This document shows, piece after piece, positions 16,560 to 25,423 of a stretch of 64,000 nt of DNA. The notes below the pieces were generated by a model that saw only the letters and a list, made by a program, of their open reading frames with translations, ran no database searches and had not been told where the DNA came from. Position numbers and translations under genes: made by a program. Every line of letters starts with the position of its first letter. Position 1 is the first letter of the stretch. Source of the stretch: Chryseobacterium indologenes (lineage in GTDB: Bacteria; Bacteroidota; Bacteroidia; Flavobacteriales; Weeksellaceae). The stretch is from positions 42,550-106,549 of the forward strand of contig LAZY01000014.1 of assembly GCA_001013295.1 (NCBI GenBank). The letters run 5' to 3'.

Positions 16560-17280
16560 CTTTTAAAGAAGATAATGTTTTCGGGTAATAAAAGTACTTT
16601 TGGGCAAGTCATTTGTAAATAAGTTTCCATACATCATGGGAATGCTCAAAAACGCCCTTTACTTTAAAATCAAGATTTATCATAAAGTGGGCAACCTAAA
16701 AGAAAATTGGATAGCATTAAGCTATTGATGGAACTATATTCTTATGAGGCCATAATTTAAGGTTTATAGTATCTTATAAGCTCCTGATTTTGATAAAAAT
16801 GCAGAAAATAATTTTTAAGGCATAATATTTTCATAGGTAATAAAAAATAGATTTGTGGTTTATTTTGAGAAGTTGAATCTGATTTTTGAGGTAACATAAA
16901 CCGCTTTGTTCATTTTAACAAAATAAATGGATGTTAAAATTACTTCAATGATCTTATTATATTACCTTAAATGTCTTCTGTAGGTAACTTTACCCGGGAT
17001 TGACATCTTAAGATTTTTATTTTTTTGATTTGATTTTTGACTTTTATTTTAACTTTTGTGTTTTTGTAATATATTGATAATCAATAATTTATTTATTTCG
17101 TTTTTTTGAATTATGCACAAATTAGTTAAATATATTAACTTTTTAGCTATTTTTTTAACACTTTTTAACAGTGTGGTTCAAAATCCCTATTCATAGGGAG
17201 TTACAGTGGTTGTTAACAAATTTTTAAACTTTTATTAACGGTTTTTAACATATCGAGTAGGGACTTCTAAAGATTCCTGA
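16560..17280. other. Gene-free AT-rich stretch upstream of the RlpA-like gene
   Basis: No open frame of note on either strand. The last 180 bases contain several copies of a TTTTTAAC(A) word (about 17150-17250), a GTTAACAAAT stretch, and an inverted repeat TCCCTAT-TC-ATAGGGA at 17184-17199. These could be regulatory sites for the gene at 17316. Nothing recognisable is seen in 16560-17100. Confidence 0.5.
17184..17199. promoter_or_regulatory. Short inverted repeat, possible operator
   Basis: TCCCTAT TC ATAGGGA, a 7-bp dyad with a two-base centre. It lies about 80 bases before the -7 box of the RlpA-like gene. A protein-binding site is more likely than a hairpin because the loop would be too tight. 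Confidence 0.35.
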
Positions 17281-17289
17281 TACTTTTGC
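17281..17289 (+). promoter_or_regulatory. -7 box of the RlpA-like gene
   Basis: TACTTTTGC fits TAnnTTTGC and lies 27 bases before the ATG at 17316. Confidence 0.65.
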
Positions 17290-17315
17290 CCTGTCAAAAC
17301 CAATAAAAGTTCAAA

Positions 17316-17687
17316 ATGATGAAAAGATTCATTCTCGTAATCATAATGATGATTTCAACCTTAGGTATTTACTCTTTTACAGCAAATGCCTTAGATGCGA
17401 AAAAAACAAGTTATGCATCGTACTACCACGATAAATTTAACGGTAGAAAAACCGCTAGCGGAGAAATCTTTGATAACTCAAAGTTTACTGCAGCAAACAG
17501 AACGCTTCCATTTGGAACAAACGTTAAGGTAACAAACCTTAAAAATGGTAAAGAAGTAATAGTGAGAATTAATGACAGAGGACCTTACCATTCATCAAGA
17601 TCTTTAGACATGTCTAAAGCTGCGTTCGATGAGATCGGAGATATCAATCACGGTACAATTCCGGTCGAATATGAAATTGTCGACTAA
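17316..17687 (+). CDS. RlpA-like double-psi beta-barrel protein (septal ring lytic transglycosylase family)
   Basis: 123 residues with a signal peptide (MMKRFILVIIMMISTLG...SFTANA). The mature part is a single RlpA-like double-psi beta-barrel: ASYYHDKFNGRKTASGEIFD, AANRTLPFGTNVKVTN, then VRINDRGPYHSSRSLDMSKAAFD. The NDRGPY Asp and neighbouring polar residues are the conserved features of RlpA enzymes that act on peptidoglycan lacking stem peptides. No SPOR domain is present, so it is the short, single-domain form common in Flavobacteriia. It is a single-gene unit with its own promoter and terminator. Confidence 0.88.
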   Translation: MMKRFILVIIMMISTLGIYSFTANALDAKKTSYASYYHDKFNGRKTASGEIFDNSKFTAANRTLPFGTNVKVTNLKNGKEVIVRINDRGPYHSSRSLDMSKAAFDEIGDINHGTIPVEYEIVD

Positions 17688-17704
17688 ATTTATGATTTAA
17701 ATTA

Positions 17705-17738
17705 AAAAAGCCAGCTGATTCAGCTGGCTTTTTGTTTT
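17705..17738 (+). terminator. Terminator of the RlpA-like gene
   Basis: A long near-palindromic stem around GCCAGCTGA/TCAGCTGGC followed by TTTTTGTTTTT, 17 bases after the stop. Confidence 0.92.
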
Positions 17739-17745
17739 TGTATTG

Positions 17746-18269
17746 ATGACGGAAGATATGATCCAGGATCATACTCAAAAGCTGTGGTAAAACAATTGAA
17801 TACCGATTGATTATTCTACATTTTATAGACGTAAAGAATTAGTGATTCGAATACTTTATTTTGGGCAGCTAAGTAATGCAATTTCTTTGCTGATGAAGCT
17901 TTGTGACTATGCGCTCGCTTCTTCAGATCGATTGAAAATCGATCCATTCTTAGCTCACTTAAAATAAAGCGTACACAAACATGAAGCTTTGCGTGAAACC
18001 CTATCTCCAAAACTGTTGATTCTAATTGATAAAGAACATAACATTTTTTCTATTCAGATGAACTCAATTTTTTGCTTGGTCCACAACCTTTGATACTGAT
18101 CCGTGATGCTCCTTTGGATATGGAATACCTCTCTTATCTTTGTAATGAATAATCTCTAGCAGATTTTACAGATAATTCAGATTTCATTACCATAGTTTAT
18201 CCCCTCACTTTTTCATTCCGGAAGAATCTCCAACAATGCATAGAAATTCTAAAAAAAGATAATTCCTGA
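17746..18269 (+). pseudogene. Decayed gene of unknown function
   Basis: Reading from the ATG at 17746 (MTEDMIQDHTQKLW), the frame gives protein-like sequence broken by stop codons, for example YFGQLSNAISLLMKLCDYAL and HEALRETLSPKLLILIDKEH, up to about 18090. Then a shift to another frame gives PQPLILIRDAPLDMEYLSYL, one in-frame TAA, and DSDFITIVYPLTF-like sequence (NSDFITIVYPLTFSF) ending in ILKKDNS at a TGA at 18267. The continuity across frames suggests a gene inactivated by at least three stops and one frameshift. The family is not recognised. The start just after a strong terminator fits a once separate gene. Confidence 0.45.
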
Positions 18270-18334
18270 ATGAAAGGACTGATGAAAAACCAGGGGAGTT
18301 CTGTTTTCCTAATTTAGAATAACAGAACCTCTTT

Positions 18335-19099
18335 TTATACATCCAATTCCAATAATGCCGGACAATGGTCAGAATGCACGGCTTCTTTTAAAATAACAGC
18401 TCTGCTTAGCTTATCCTTTAAACTGTAGGATGTAAAGTTGTAATCCAGCCTCCATCCTTTGTTTCTGGCCCTTGAATTCTGTCGGTAACTCCACCAGGTA
18501 TAATTATCGGGTTCATTGTTGAAAAATCTGAAACTGTCGATCAGTTCACATTCATTGATGAAATTCGTCATCCATTCCCTTTCCATAGGAAGAAAGCCTG
18601 AGACATTCTTCAGACGTACAGGATCATGAATATCGATTGCCTCGTGGCAGATATTAAAATCTCCGGAGATGATAAGGTTTGGAATTTCTTTTTTCAGATT
18701 TTTGATGTACTCCAGAAAATCATGGCAGAACTGCATCTTAAAATCCAGTCTTTCGATATTTGAAGCAGACGGAACGTAGACAGAAATAGCAGAATATCCG
18801 TCGAAGTCAGCACGGATGATTCTGCCTTCATTATCGTAGCTTTCAATACCGCAGCCGTACTCTACATGGTTAGGTTTTACTTTTGAGGCAATTCCGACCC
18901 CGCTGTAGCCTTTTCTTACCGCTGAGTGCCAATAGCTGTGATACCCTAATTTTTCAAGACTTTTGATGTCTATCTGATCGTTTCCGGCTTTACTCTCCTG
19001 GATGGATATAATGTCCGGGTCTGCAGTCTTCAGCCAACCCAGAAAATCTTTGGTAAATGCAGCTCTGATTCCGTTGACGTTGTATGTAATTAATCTCAT
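18335..19099 (-). CDS. xth: Exodeoxyribonuclease III
   Basis: 254 residues, the usual size. Metal-dependent AP endonuclease/3'-5' exonuclease of base excision repair. EEP-fold motifs in order: ITYNVNGIRAA at the start, ISIQESKAG (metal-binding Glu), KGYSGVGIASK, LIISGDFNICH (Asp/Asn), WRLDYNF, and SDHCPALLELD at the C-terminus (catalytic Asp-His). Its start overlaps the stop of the upstream YciI-like gene (ATGA), so both are probably co-transcribed. Confidence 0.95.
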   Translation of the reverse strand: MRLITYNVNGIRAAFTKDFLGWLKTADPDIISIQESKAGNDQIDIKSLEKLGYHSYWHSAVRKGYSGVGIASKVKPNHVEYGCGIESYDNEGRIIRADFDGYSAISVYVPSASNIERLDFKMQFCHDFLEYIKNLKKEIPNLIISGDFNICHEAIDIHDPVRLKNVSGFLPMEREWMTNFINECELIDSFRFFNNEPDNYTWWSYRQNSRARNKGWRLDYNFTSYSLKDKLSRAVILKEAVHSDHCPALLELDV

Positions 19100-19389
19100 G
19101 CGTCTTTTATAAAGATTTTAAAATTTTCGTTGTATTTCGATGGAATAAATTCGGTGATCTCATAATCTGCCACTTCATGAATATGAAAAGGATCTTCTCG
19201 AATGATCTGCTCAACTTCAATTTTGTCTGAAGCATTGCAGAGAATAATACCACCTGTTCTGGGTTCCTTTCTTCCTGAAGCAATAAATAGCCCGGACTCA
19301 TAATATTTTTGAAGAAAAGAATTGTGTTCCGGAATATGGGACTCTACATTTTCAAGAGAGACCTTATACGTAAGTGAAATAATATACAT
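19096..19389 (-). CDS. YciI-like protein
   Basis: 97 residues from the ATG at 19389; the longer reading to 19476 would run into the porX terminator and is rejected. It is a ferredoxin-like alpha-beta fold of the YciI family: YIISLTYKVSLENVESHIPEH, GLFIASGRKEPRTGGIILC and DPFHIHEVADYEITEF. The His-Asp pair conserved in the family (His of ESHIPEH and Asp of EDPF) is present. The biochemical role of the family is mostly unknown. Coupled to xth by ATGA overlap. Confidence 0.82.
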   Translation of the reverse strand: MYIISLTYKVSLENVESHIPEHNSFLQKYYESGLFIASGRKEPRTGGIILCNASDKIEVEQIIREDPFHIHEVADYEITEFIPSKYNENFKIFIKDA

Positions 19390-19436
19390 GATGTATTTTC
19401 TACGAAGATATGAACTCTTGAAGACTATAAAAAAAG

Positions 19437-19468
19437 AAGCGGAAAAAATCAATTGATTTTTTCCGCTT
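19437..19468 (-). terminator. porX terminator, 32-bp perfect palindrome
   Basis: A perfect 16+16 palindrome centred between 19452 and 19453, with AAGCGG at its left end. On the minus strand it is followed by CTTCTTTTTTTATAG, so it acts as the terminator of porX, 33 bases after its stop. Confidence 0.85.
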
Positions 19469-19500
19469 AAACCCAAAATTAAATAAACTATGAAAAAAAA

Positions 19501-21045
19501 CTACTTGGGTTCTAAAATACTGATCGGAATGATACATTCTTCCAGTGAAATTCCACCATGCTGATAGGTTTCTTTATAGTAATTTACAAAATGATTGTAG
19601 TTCTTAGGATAAGCCAGGAATATATTGTTTTTAGCAAAAATATATTTTGAACTTAGATTTCCTTTGGGAAGGAAAAGTTTTTCCGGATTGGTAATAGCCC
19701 ATACATCACTGTCGTCATAAGTTAAACTTTTACCGGTTTTGTATCGTATATTGGTAGATGTTTCTCTGTCACCCACCACTTTGCTTGGTTTTTTAACGTA
19801 TACAGTCCCGTGATCAGTAGTGATCACAAGTTTATATCCGTTTTCAGCAGCCAATTTGATGATCTTCAACAGTGAAGAATTTTCAAACCAGTTCAACGTA
19901 AGAGAACGGAAGGTTTTATCGTCACGGATGAGCTGGTCCACAATGTGGTTATCAGTCTTGGCATGAGAAAGAATATCAATAAAGTTGTATACAATCACCA
20001 AAAGGTCATTGTTTTTATGCTGATTAAAATCGTCATAGATCTTTCTTTCAAAATCAGCATTCAGTACTTTAAGGTATTTCATCGACTTTGATCCCAGACC
20101 TATTCTCTTCATCTGATCTTCCAGGAAGTCACGTTCAAATTCATTTTTGTTCCCTTCCTCATTATCATTAAACCATTTATCCGGGAAACGTTTTTCGATC
20201 TCAGACGGCATTAAACCTGCAAAGAAAGAGTTTCTGGCATATTGGGTGGCAGTAGGAAGGATGCTGTAATAATAATCTTCGGAAACCTTATTATAATATT
20301 TTGTAAACAATGGTTCAATGACTTTCCATTGATCATAACGAAGATTGTCAACCATTAACAGAAGAACTTTCTCCTTTTCCACCTCAGGTTTTACCTTCTC
20401 TTTGAAAAGAGTATGGCTCATCATCGGTTTATCAGAATCAGTAAGCCAGTGCTCGTAATTTTTTTCAATAAACTTGGCAAACTGAATGTTGGCTTCTTCT
20501 TTCTGCGATTGCAAAAGATCGGCAAATTCATTGTCCGCTACTTTATCAAATTTGATCTCCCAGCTTAGGATCTTTTTATAATATTCAGCCCACTCCTGAT
20601 AAGTTCTCAGATAAGAGAGCTCCATAGAAAGGTTTCTGAATTCCTGCTGGTATTGTAAAATTGTTTTTTGCTCTACAAGATTATCCTGCTGCAGGTTTTT
20701 CTTTAAAGAAAGCAATATCTGATTAGGATTTACAGGCTTAAGGATATAATCGGCAATCTGAGAGCCGATAGCCTCTTCCATAATGTGTTCTTCTTCACTT
20801 TTGGTAACCATAACAATTTTCAGGGAATTATCTTTTTCCTTGATCATAGGGATGGCTTCCAGTCCGGAGATACCCGGCATATTTTCATCAATGAGCGTTA
20901 AAGCAAATTTCTCTGAATCCATAAGTTCCAAAGCCTCATTCACATTATTCACTGGGGTTACCTGGTAACCTTTCTTTTCTAAAAATACGATATGAGGTTT
21001 AAGTAAATCTATTTCATCATCGATCCATAATATCTTTTCTGACAT
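19501..21045 (-). CDS. porX: Type IX secretion response regulator PorX (receiver-PglZ)
   Basis: 514 residues, matching PorX. The N-terminal receiver domain (residues 1-120) has WIDDEIDLLKPH, phospho-acceptor Asp53 in LIDENMPG, and the Lys of YILKPVNP. A helical linker follows. The C-terminal PglZ (alkaline-phosphatase-like) domain has LLLMVDNLRYDQW and LVITTDHGTVYVKKPS, with metal ligands. PorX works with the sensor PorY and the sigma factor SigP to control type IX secretion genes, and its PglZ domain hydrolyses cyclic oligonucleotides in P. gingivalis. A single gene here; porY is not in the window. Confidence 0.95.
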   Translation of the reverse strand: MSEKILWIDDEIDLLKPHIVFLEKKGYQVTPVNNVNEALELMDSEKFALTLIDENMPGISGLEAIPMIKEKDNSLKIVMVTKSEEEHIMEEAIGSQIADYILKPVNPNQILLSLKKNLQQDNLVEQKTILQYQQEFRNLSMELSYLRTYQEWAEYYKKILSWEIKFDKVADNEFADLLQSQKEEANIQFAKFIEKNYEHWLTDSDKPMMSHTLFKEKVKPEVEKEKVLLLMVDNLRYDQWKVIEPLFTKYYNKVSEDYYYSILPTATQYARNSFFAGLMPSEIEKRFPDKWFNDNEEGNKNEFERDFLEDQMKRIGLGSKSMKYLKVLNADFERKIYDDFNQHKNNDLLVIVYNFIDILSHAKTDNHIVDQLIRDDKTFRSLTLNWFENSSLLKIIKLAAENGYKLVITTDHGTVYVKKPSKVVGDRETSTNIRYKTGKSLTYDDSDVWAITNPEKLFLPKGNLSSKYIFAKNNIFLAYPKNYNHFVNYYKETYQHGGISLEECIIPISILEPK

Positions 21046-21177
21046 AATTTATTTTTTACATGGTTATTGTATCAAAATGTTGACCAAATCCTTTTAAAAT
21101 CTCACAAAATAGAAATATTAAAAGTTAAATATTAGTTAAATGGAAATCCCTTTTAATAAATCCGTTTTCTGCTGTAT

Positions 21178-22818
21178 TCAATTGTTGGTTTTTATATATT
21201 TCAAAGCCCTTTCAAAGACTTCATCTTTTCCTTCTTTAATCCCTTCTATAGTAGGTTTTACAAGAATATCCGGAACGATCCCGATCCGTTGTGTTTCTCT
21301 GCCATCAGGATAATAGGCTCCAAGTCCGGTAAAACGGGTGTCGAGATCCGCAATTTTAAAAGCAATCACATTTCCATTAGCTCCGGAAGTGTTACTGCCA
21401 ATGAGTTTGGCCCTGGGATGTTGTTTGAACATCATTGCTGTGGTCTCTGCCTGGCTTTGGGTACTCTCATCTACTAGAACGATGACATTGCCTTTATAGT
21501 ATTCCGGATTTTTTTTTCCAATGTTATTGATCCGTCCGTAATATTTTCCGGGATACCGGGTTTCCGGATAGGTGAACATATAATAAGGAGTAGATTCCGG
21601 TAATAAGAGATGACTTAAAGGAATAATGGTCTGCTTAGGGTAATTTCTGAGGTCGAAAATAATAGATTGAGCAGATTTTAAATGAGTGTACATTGTATTC
21701 AGGTCCTCTTTTTCTATGACTCCCATGTTGACATAGCCTGTTTTTTTGTCCGGATCAATAAATTTCCATTTTTCCGGGCTGGTACTTTTTTCATGGAGAA
21801 TATCTTTAGTCCAATAAGTTTTTGCATTTAAAGCGATATTCTGGCCATTCCTTTCCACTTTTAAAGCCAGAGAATCTTTATTGCTTAAAAGAAAATGATT
21901 TCTCACCTTATATATTTTTCCCCAGGAATTAGAGGCCGGAATATACTTTCCAAGACTGTTTACGATCTGTGGGATGGTTTTGCCCTCAATATCATAAATA
22001 ACATCTCCAACATTCAAAGGGTTTTTCTCTCTAAAACGGGTGGAGTTGATCTTAGTGACCACCAATTTTCCTTCAGCGTAGGAATATTCAACAGGAATTT
22101 TTCTGTTTCCATACAAACTGAGGCCGATGGGTTTTGAGTGAAGGTAAGCATGTGAGTCATCAATTTTGGTAACCAGTTCGGCAAGGGTCAGGTGATACTG
22201 CTCTTCACTGTCTATAGCAAGGAATTTTTGAACCATTTCTGTCAGAACATCGTTCCATTTCTGATCTGTTTCATATTTATAAGGAAAAAAATATTCTACA
22301 TAGTTCCAATATCTGAACAATTCCAGGAGAGCAATCGGCTGAGACGTAAATCTGGAGCCATATGATTTTTCATTCCTGAAATAGATTTTCCGGTTACCGA
22401 TACCAAAATAATAATGATCGCCTGTATTTCGGTTGGTTTCAATATAATGGAGTTTTTGTGATACCTCCTTATTAAAGAGGTCAGAATTGTCGATCCAGTT
22501 CAGATCAAAGTTTTTGAGAAAATATACTTTATCCTCTTTTTGAGTACATTCTGTGCAAACCTCTATTTTTCCCAGGCTTTCAATCCATTTGGAATATAAA
22601 TTATTTAAAGCTGTTTTATTATCAATGTTTTCAAGTTGACTGATTTTTCGGAGTAACTGTTGATCCCATTCCAGATTTCCTTTGGCTACATTGGGATGGT
22701 AATATTTTAGAAACCCCCAAACCCGGCAAAGAGATTCAAGTTTTTGAGTTTCAGATAAGATCTGTGCAGATAGATTTAAACTTAAAAATAAAAAAAAGAA
22801 AAGAGAGTACTTTCTCAT
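21178..22818 (-). CDS. S41 family peptidase (C-terminal processing protease type), exported
   Basis: 546 residues from the ATG at 22818; the upstream in-frame TTG is rejected. Signal peptide at the start (MRKYSLFFFLFLSLNLSAQ). A long N-terminal region precedes a PDZ-like segment (NPLNVGDVIYDIEGK, about residue 275). The S41 catalytic domain has GYVNMGVI, IIFDLRNYP and VLVDESTQSQAETTAM (Ser region), then LIGSNTSGANGN. A periplasmic or outer-membrane-associated protease with unknown substrate. Not in an operon with porX (132-base gap). Confidence 0.87.
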   Translation of the reverse strand: MRKYSLFFFLFLSLNLSAQILSETQKLESLCRVWGFLKYYHPNVAKGNLEWDQQLLRKISQLENIDNKTALNNLYSKWIESLGKIEVCTECTQKEDKVYFLKNFDLNWIDNSDLFNKEVSQKLHYIETNRNTGDHYYFGIGNRKIYFRNEKSYGSRFTSQPIALLELFRYWNYVEYFFPYKYETDQKWNDVLTEMVQKFLAIDSEEQYHLTLAELVTKIDDSHAYLHSKPIGLSLYGNRKIPVEYSYAEGKLVVTKINSTRFREKNPLNVGDVIYDIEGKTIPQIVNSLGKYIPASNSWGKIYKVRNHFLLSNKDSLALKVERNGQNIALNAKTYWTKDILHEKSTSPEKWKFIDPDKKTGYVNMGVIEKEDLNTMYTHLKSAQSIIFDLRNYPKQTIIPLSHLLLPESTPYYMFTYPETRYPGKYYGRINNIGKKNPEYYKGNVIVLVDESTQSQAETTAMMFKQHPRAKLIGSNTSGANGNVIAFKIADLDTRFTGLGAYYPDGRETQRIGIVPDILVKPTIEGIKEGKDEVFERALKYIKTNN

Positions 22819-22837
22819 CAAAGAAACTGAGTTTTCT

Positions 22838-22845
22838 CAAAGATA
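22838..22845 (-). promoter_or_regulatory. -7 box of the S41 peptidase gene
   Basis: On the minus strand TATCTTTG, fitting TAnnTTTG, 19 bases upstream of the ATG at 22818. Confidence 0.65.
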
Positions 22846-22893
22846 AGTGATTAATGCAAGAATAACAAAGGTTTTTTGATGGACTATTGGAAC

Positions 22894-23025
22894 AAGGAAG
22901 TTATAAACAACCGTTTTCCATGTTTTTATCTTTTTTTAAACAGTGCTCTCATGAAATTTATAGTAACCTCTATAAATGCCGAAACCGACAGTAACTTCCA
23001 GCCTCCCTCTTCCAGCTTCCAGCCT
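22894..23025. repeat. Dispersed repeat family A, copy 1 (GGAAGTTA...TAACTTCC)
   Basis: Left arm GGAAGTTATAAAC at 22896, right arm GTAACTTCCAGCCTCCCTCTTCCAGC near 22991-23015. The same ends occur at 42251-42332 and 50468-50616. It fills the gap between the S41 and HD genes. Confidence 0.65.
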
Positions 23026-23064
23026 TTTAATACTAATTTAACCATCCCTCAAATTTAAAATCCC

Positions 23065-23072
23065 TAACTTTG
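23065..23072 (+). promoter_or_regulatory. -7 box of the HD-domain gene
   Basis: TAACTTTG fits the consensus and lies 21 bases before the ATG at 23094. An apparent TTG start at 23070 sits inside this box. Confidence 0.65.
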
Positions 23073-23093
23073 TTTACTAATATTGACGTTTCA

Positions 23094-24320
23094 ATGCAGA
23101 ATAAGCTAAAAATCATCAACGATCCCGTTCACGGATTTATCAGGATTCCACACGAAATTTTATTTGATATTATTGAGCATCCCTATTTTCAGAGATTGAG
23201 AAGAATAGGGCAGACCGGACTTTTGAATCTGATCTTTCCAGGGGCTACCCATACCAGGTTTCACCATGCTTTAGGAGCGATGCATCTGATGTTTACTGCA
23301 TTGGAAACATTGAAGCAGAAAGGGGTCCGGATTTCCGAAGAAGAAGAGAAAGGAGCAATGCTGGCGATTCTGATGCATGATATTGGTCATGGTCCGTTTT
23401 CCCATGCTTTGGAAAGTATGCTGATGGATGACTGGCATCATGAGAATCTTTCTCTTTTGCTGATGAATAAGCTGAATAAGGAATTTGACGGCCAGCTATC
23501 CATAGCCATTGAAATGTTTCAGGGGAAATACCATAGAAAATTTTTCAATCAGCTGATTTCCTCCCAACTTGATGTAGACAGACTGGATTATCTGAAAAGA
23601 GACAGCTTTTTTACCGGAGTATCAGAAGGGAATATTAATACCCAGAGGATCATTTCTATGATGAATGTCTGTGAAGAAGGCGAACTGGTGATCGATACCA
23701 AAGGAATTTATTCCATTGAAAATTTTCTTACTGCCAGAATGTTTATGTACTGGCAGGTATATTATCATAAAACATCGGCACTGGCAGAATTTCTTTTGGT
23801 GAAAATTCTTGAAAGAGCAAAATATCTGATTTCTCAGGGAGCAGAACTTCCTGCAACGGATAATCTGAAATACTTTTTGTACCGCGGGAAAAGTGCAGCA
23901 ACGGATGAAGATATAGAACGTTTCACAAAGCTGGATGATAACGATGTGATCCAGGCAATGAAAGAATGGCAGAATTCCGAGGATTTTGTACTGGCATATT
24001 GGTGCCGTTGTGTGATCCAGAGAAATTTGCCGAAAACGATCATTTCATCCCATCCTTTTGAAGAGGGAATCATTGATGAAAAAGTGAGAAAAACCAATGA
24101 GTTTTTCGGAATTGATAATGGAAAATTGTTGGTTCATGAGATAAAAAGAAAGCTTTTACCTTACGATACAGAGAAACAACCGATTTATTTACTGCAGAAA
24201 AACGGGAAAAAAATGAAACTTCATGAGTCTGAAGATCAGCTTTTATCAGGACTTATGGTCAATAAGACAACCCGTCATATTCTTATGTTTCCAAGGGATA
24301 TTTCAGGACTGGATTCTTAA
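23094..24320 (+). CDS. HD domain-containing phosphohydrolase (dNTPase-like)
   Basis: 408 residues from the ATG at 23094 (MQNKLKIINDPVHGFIRIP, the conserved start of this family). The HD metal site is visible: RLRRIGQTGL, HTRFHHALGAMHL (first His), LMHDIGHGPFSHALE (His-Asp pair) and SSQLDVDRLDYLKRDSF (last Asp region). It is of the type related to SAMHD1 and dGTPases, which hydrolyse nucleoside triphosphates in the cytoplasm; the exact substrate of bacterial homologues is uncertain. A single gene followed by the lpx operon promoter. Confidence 0.88.
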   Translation: MQNKLKIINDPVHGFIRIPHEILFDIIEHPYFQRLRRIGQTGLLNLIFPGATHTRFHHALGAMHLMFTALETLKQKGVRISEEEEKGAMLAILMHDIGHGPFSHALESMLMDDWHHENLSLLLMNKLNKEFDGQLSIAIEMFQGKYHRKFFNQLISSQLDVDRLDYLKRDSFFTGVSEGNINTQRIISMMNVCEEGELVIDTKGIYSIENFLTARMFMYWQVYYHKTSALAEFLLVKILERAKYLISQGAELPATDNLKYFLYRGKSAATDEDIERFTKLDDNDVIQAMKEWQNSEDFVLAYWCRCVIQRNLPKTIISSHPFEEGIIDEKVRKTNEFFGIDNGKLLVHEIKRKLLPYDTEKQPIYLLQKNGKKMKLHESEDQLLSGLMVNKTTRHILMFPRDISGLDS

Positions 24321-24377
24321 ATATTATTAAAATTTACGATCTGAAACTAAAACATGTTTGCAAATTCTAGAATTTCT

Positions 24378-24386
24378 TATCTTTGC
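24378..24386 (+). promoter_or_regulatory. -7 box of the lpx operon
   Basis: TATCTTTGC, with TTTG about 17-20 bases upstream (24357-24360) as -33 box. Only five bases separate it from the lpxD ATG (24392), so the mRNA is probably leaderless or nearly so. Confidence 0.75.
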
Positions 24387-24391
24387 AGAAT

Positions 24392-25423
24392 ATGGAATTT
24401 ACAGCTTCGCAAATTGCAAGTTTTATTGACGGAAAAATAATAGGCGACGAGAACGCGCTTATTACGGGAGTTTCACCAATTGAAAATGGGGAAACAGGAC
24501 ATCTTTCTTTTATAGCACAAGATCGGTTTTCTCACTTTTTGGATACCTCTAAATGCTCTGTTATCATCGTTTCGGAACAACTTCTGGAGAAAAATCATTA
24601 TAACCCTACTTTAATCGTTGTAAAAGATGCCTATCTTTCTTTTCAGATTCTGATGAATTTATATCAGGAAATGCAGGGAAGAAAAGAAGGTGTTGAAGAT
24701 GGTTCATCCATTCATGATACAGCGGTAATAGGAGATAAAGCCTATATAGGAGCATTCACTTATGTTTCTGAGAAAGCTAAAATCGGGGAAGGATCACAGA
24801 TTTATCCACATGTATATATAGGAAAAGGAGTGAAAATTGGTAAAAACTGTAAGATTGACAGTGGTGCCAGAATTTACGACTACTGTATCATTGGAGACAA
24901 TTGTGTGATACATTCCAATACGGTAATTGGAGGTGATGGTTTTGGTTTCCAGCCAACCGCCGAAGGCTTCAAAAAAATACCACAGCTTGGAAATGTAATT
25001 ATTGAAGATGATGTTGAGATCGGTTCAAATTGCAGTATTGACAGAGCCACAATAGGCTCTACGATTATAGGAAAAGGAACTAAAATTGATAACCTGATTC
25101 AGATTGCCCACAATGTGAAAATTGGTCAGAACAATGTGATTGCGGCTCAGGCAGGAATTGCAGGGTCTACTACCATTGGAGACTGGAACCAGATTGGAGG
25201 TCAGGTAGGAGTTGTAGGGCACATCAAAATAGGAAATCAGGTGAAAATTCAGGCTCAGAGTGGCGTGAATTCCAGCGTTAATGACAGAGAAACATTGTAC
25301 GGTTCACCGGCAATCAGCTATAATGACTATTTGAGAAGTTATGTGCATTTCAGGAACCTTCCTGGAATAGTAAATAGAATAAATAATCTTGAGAATAACT
25401 CAAAAGATAATACTAATGAGTGA
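24392..25423 (+). CDS. lpxD: UDP-3-O-(3-hydroxyacyl)glucosamine N-acyltransferase LpxD
   Basis: 343 residues from the ATG at 24392. Third step of lipid A synthesis, N-acylating UDP-3-O-acyl-glucosamine with acyl-ACP. The N-terminal uridine-binding domain (residues 1-100) is followed by a left-handed beta-helix of hexapeptide repeats (IGENCKI-like, [19 protein letters not shown]). The catalytic His lies in [10 protein letters not shown]. The stop overlaps the next start by eight bases. It is first in an operon with lpxC/fabZ and lpxA. A second LpxD-like gene lies at 28610. Confidence 0.93.
   Translation: MEFTASQIASFIDGKIIGDENALITGVSPIENGETGHLSFIAQDRFSHFLDTSKCSVIIVSEQLLEKNHYNPTLIVVKDAYLSFQILMNLYQEMQGRKEGVEDGSSIHDTAVIGDKAYIGAFTYVSEKAKIGEGSQIYPHVYIGKGVKIGKNCKIDSGARIYDYCIIGDNCVIHSNTVIGGDGFGFQPTAEGFKKIPQLGNVIIEDDVEIGSNCSIDRATIGSTIIGKGTKIDNLIQIAHNVKIGQNNVIAAQAGIAGSTTIGDWNQIGGQVGVVGHIKIGNQVKIQAQSGVNSSVNDRETLYGSPAISYNDYLRSYVHFRNLPGIVNRINNLENNSKDNTNE

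Noticed and set aside
17100..17280. Possible replication origin because of the AT-rich TTTTTAACA words
   Set aside because: No clear DnaA boxes (TTATNCACA) and no dnaA or dnaN nearby; the words are more easily explained as regulatory.
17816..18010. A 64-residue minus-strand open frame in the RlpA-xth gap
   Set aside because: The plus strand in this stretch reads as a better protein-like sequence broken by stops, so the minus frame is probably a shadow of the decayed gene.
19390..19476. Extended start of the YciI-like protein to 19476
   Set aside because: The extension would read through the terminator palindrome of porX and lacks family similarity; the ATG at 19389 gives the conserved start.
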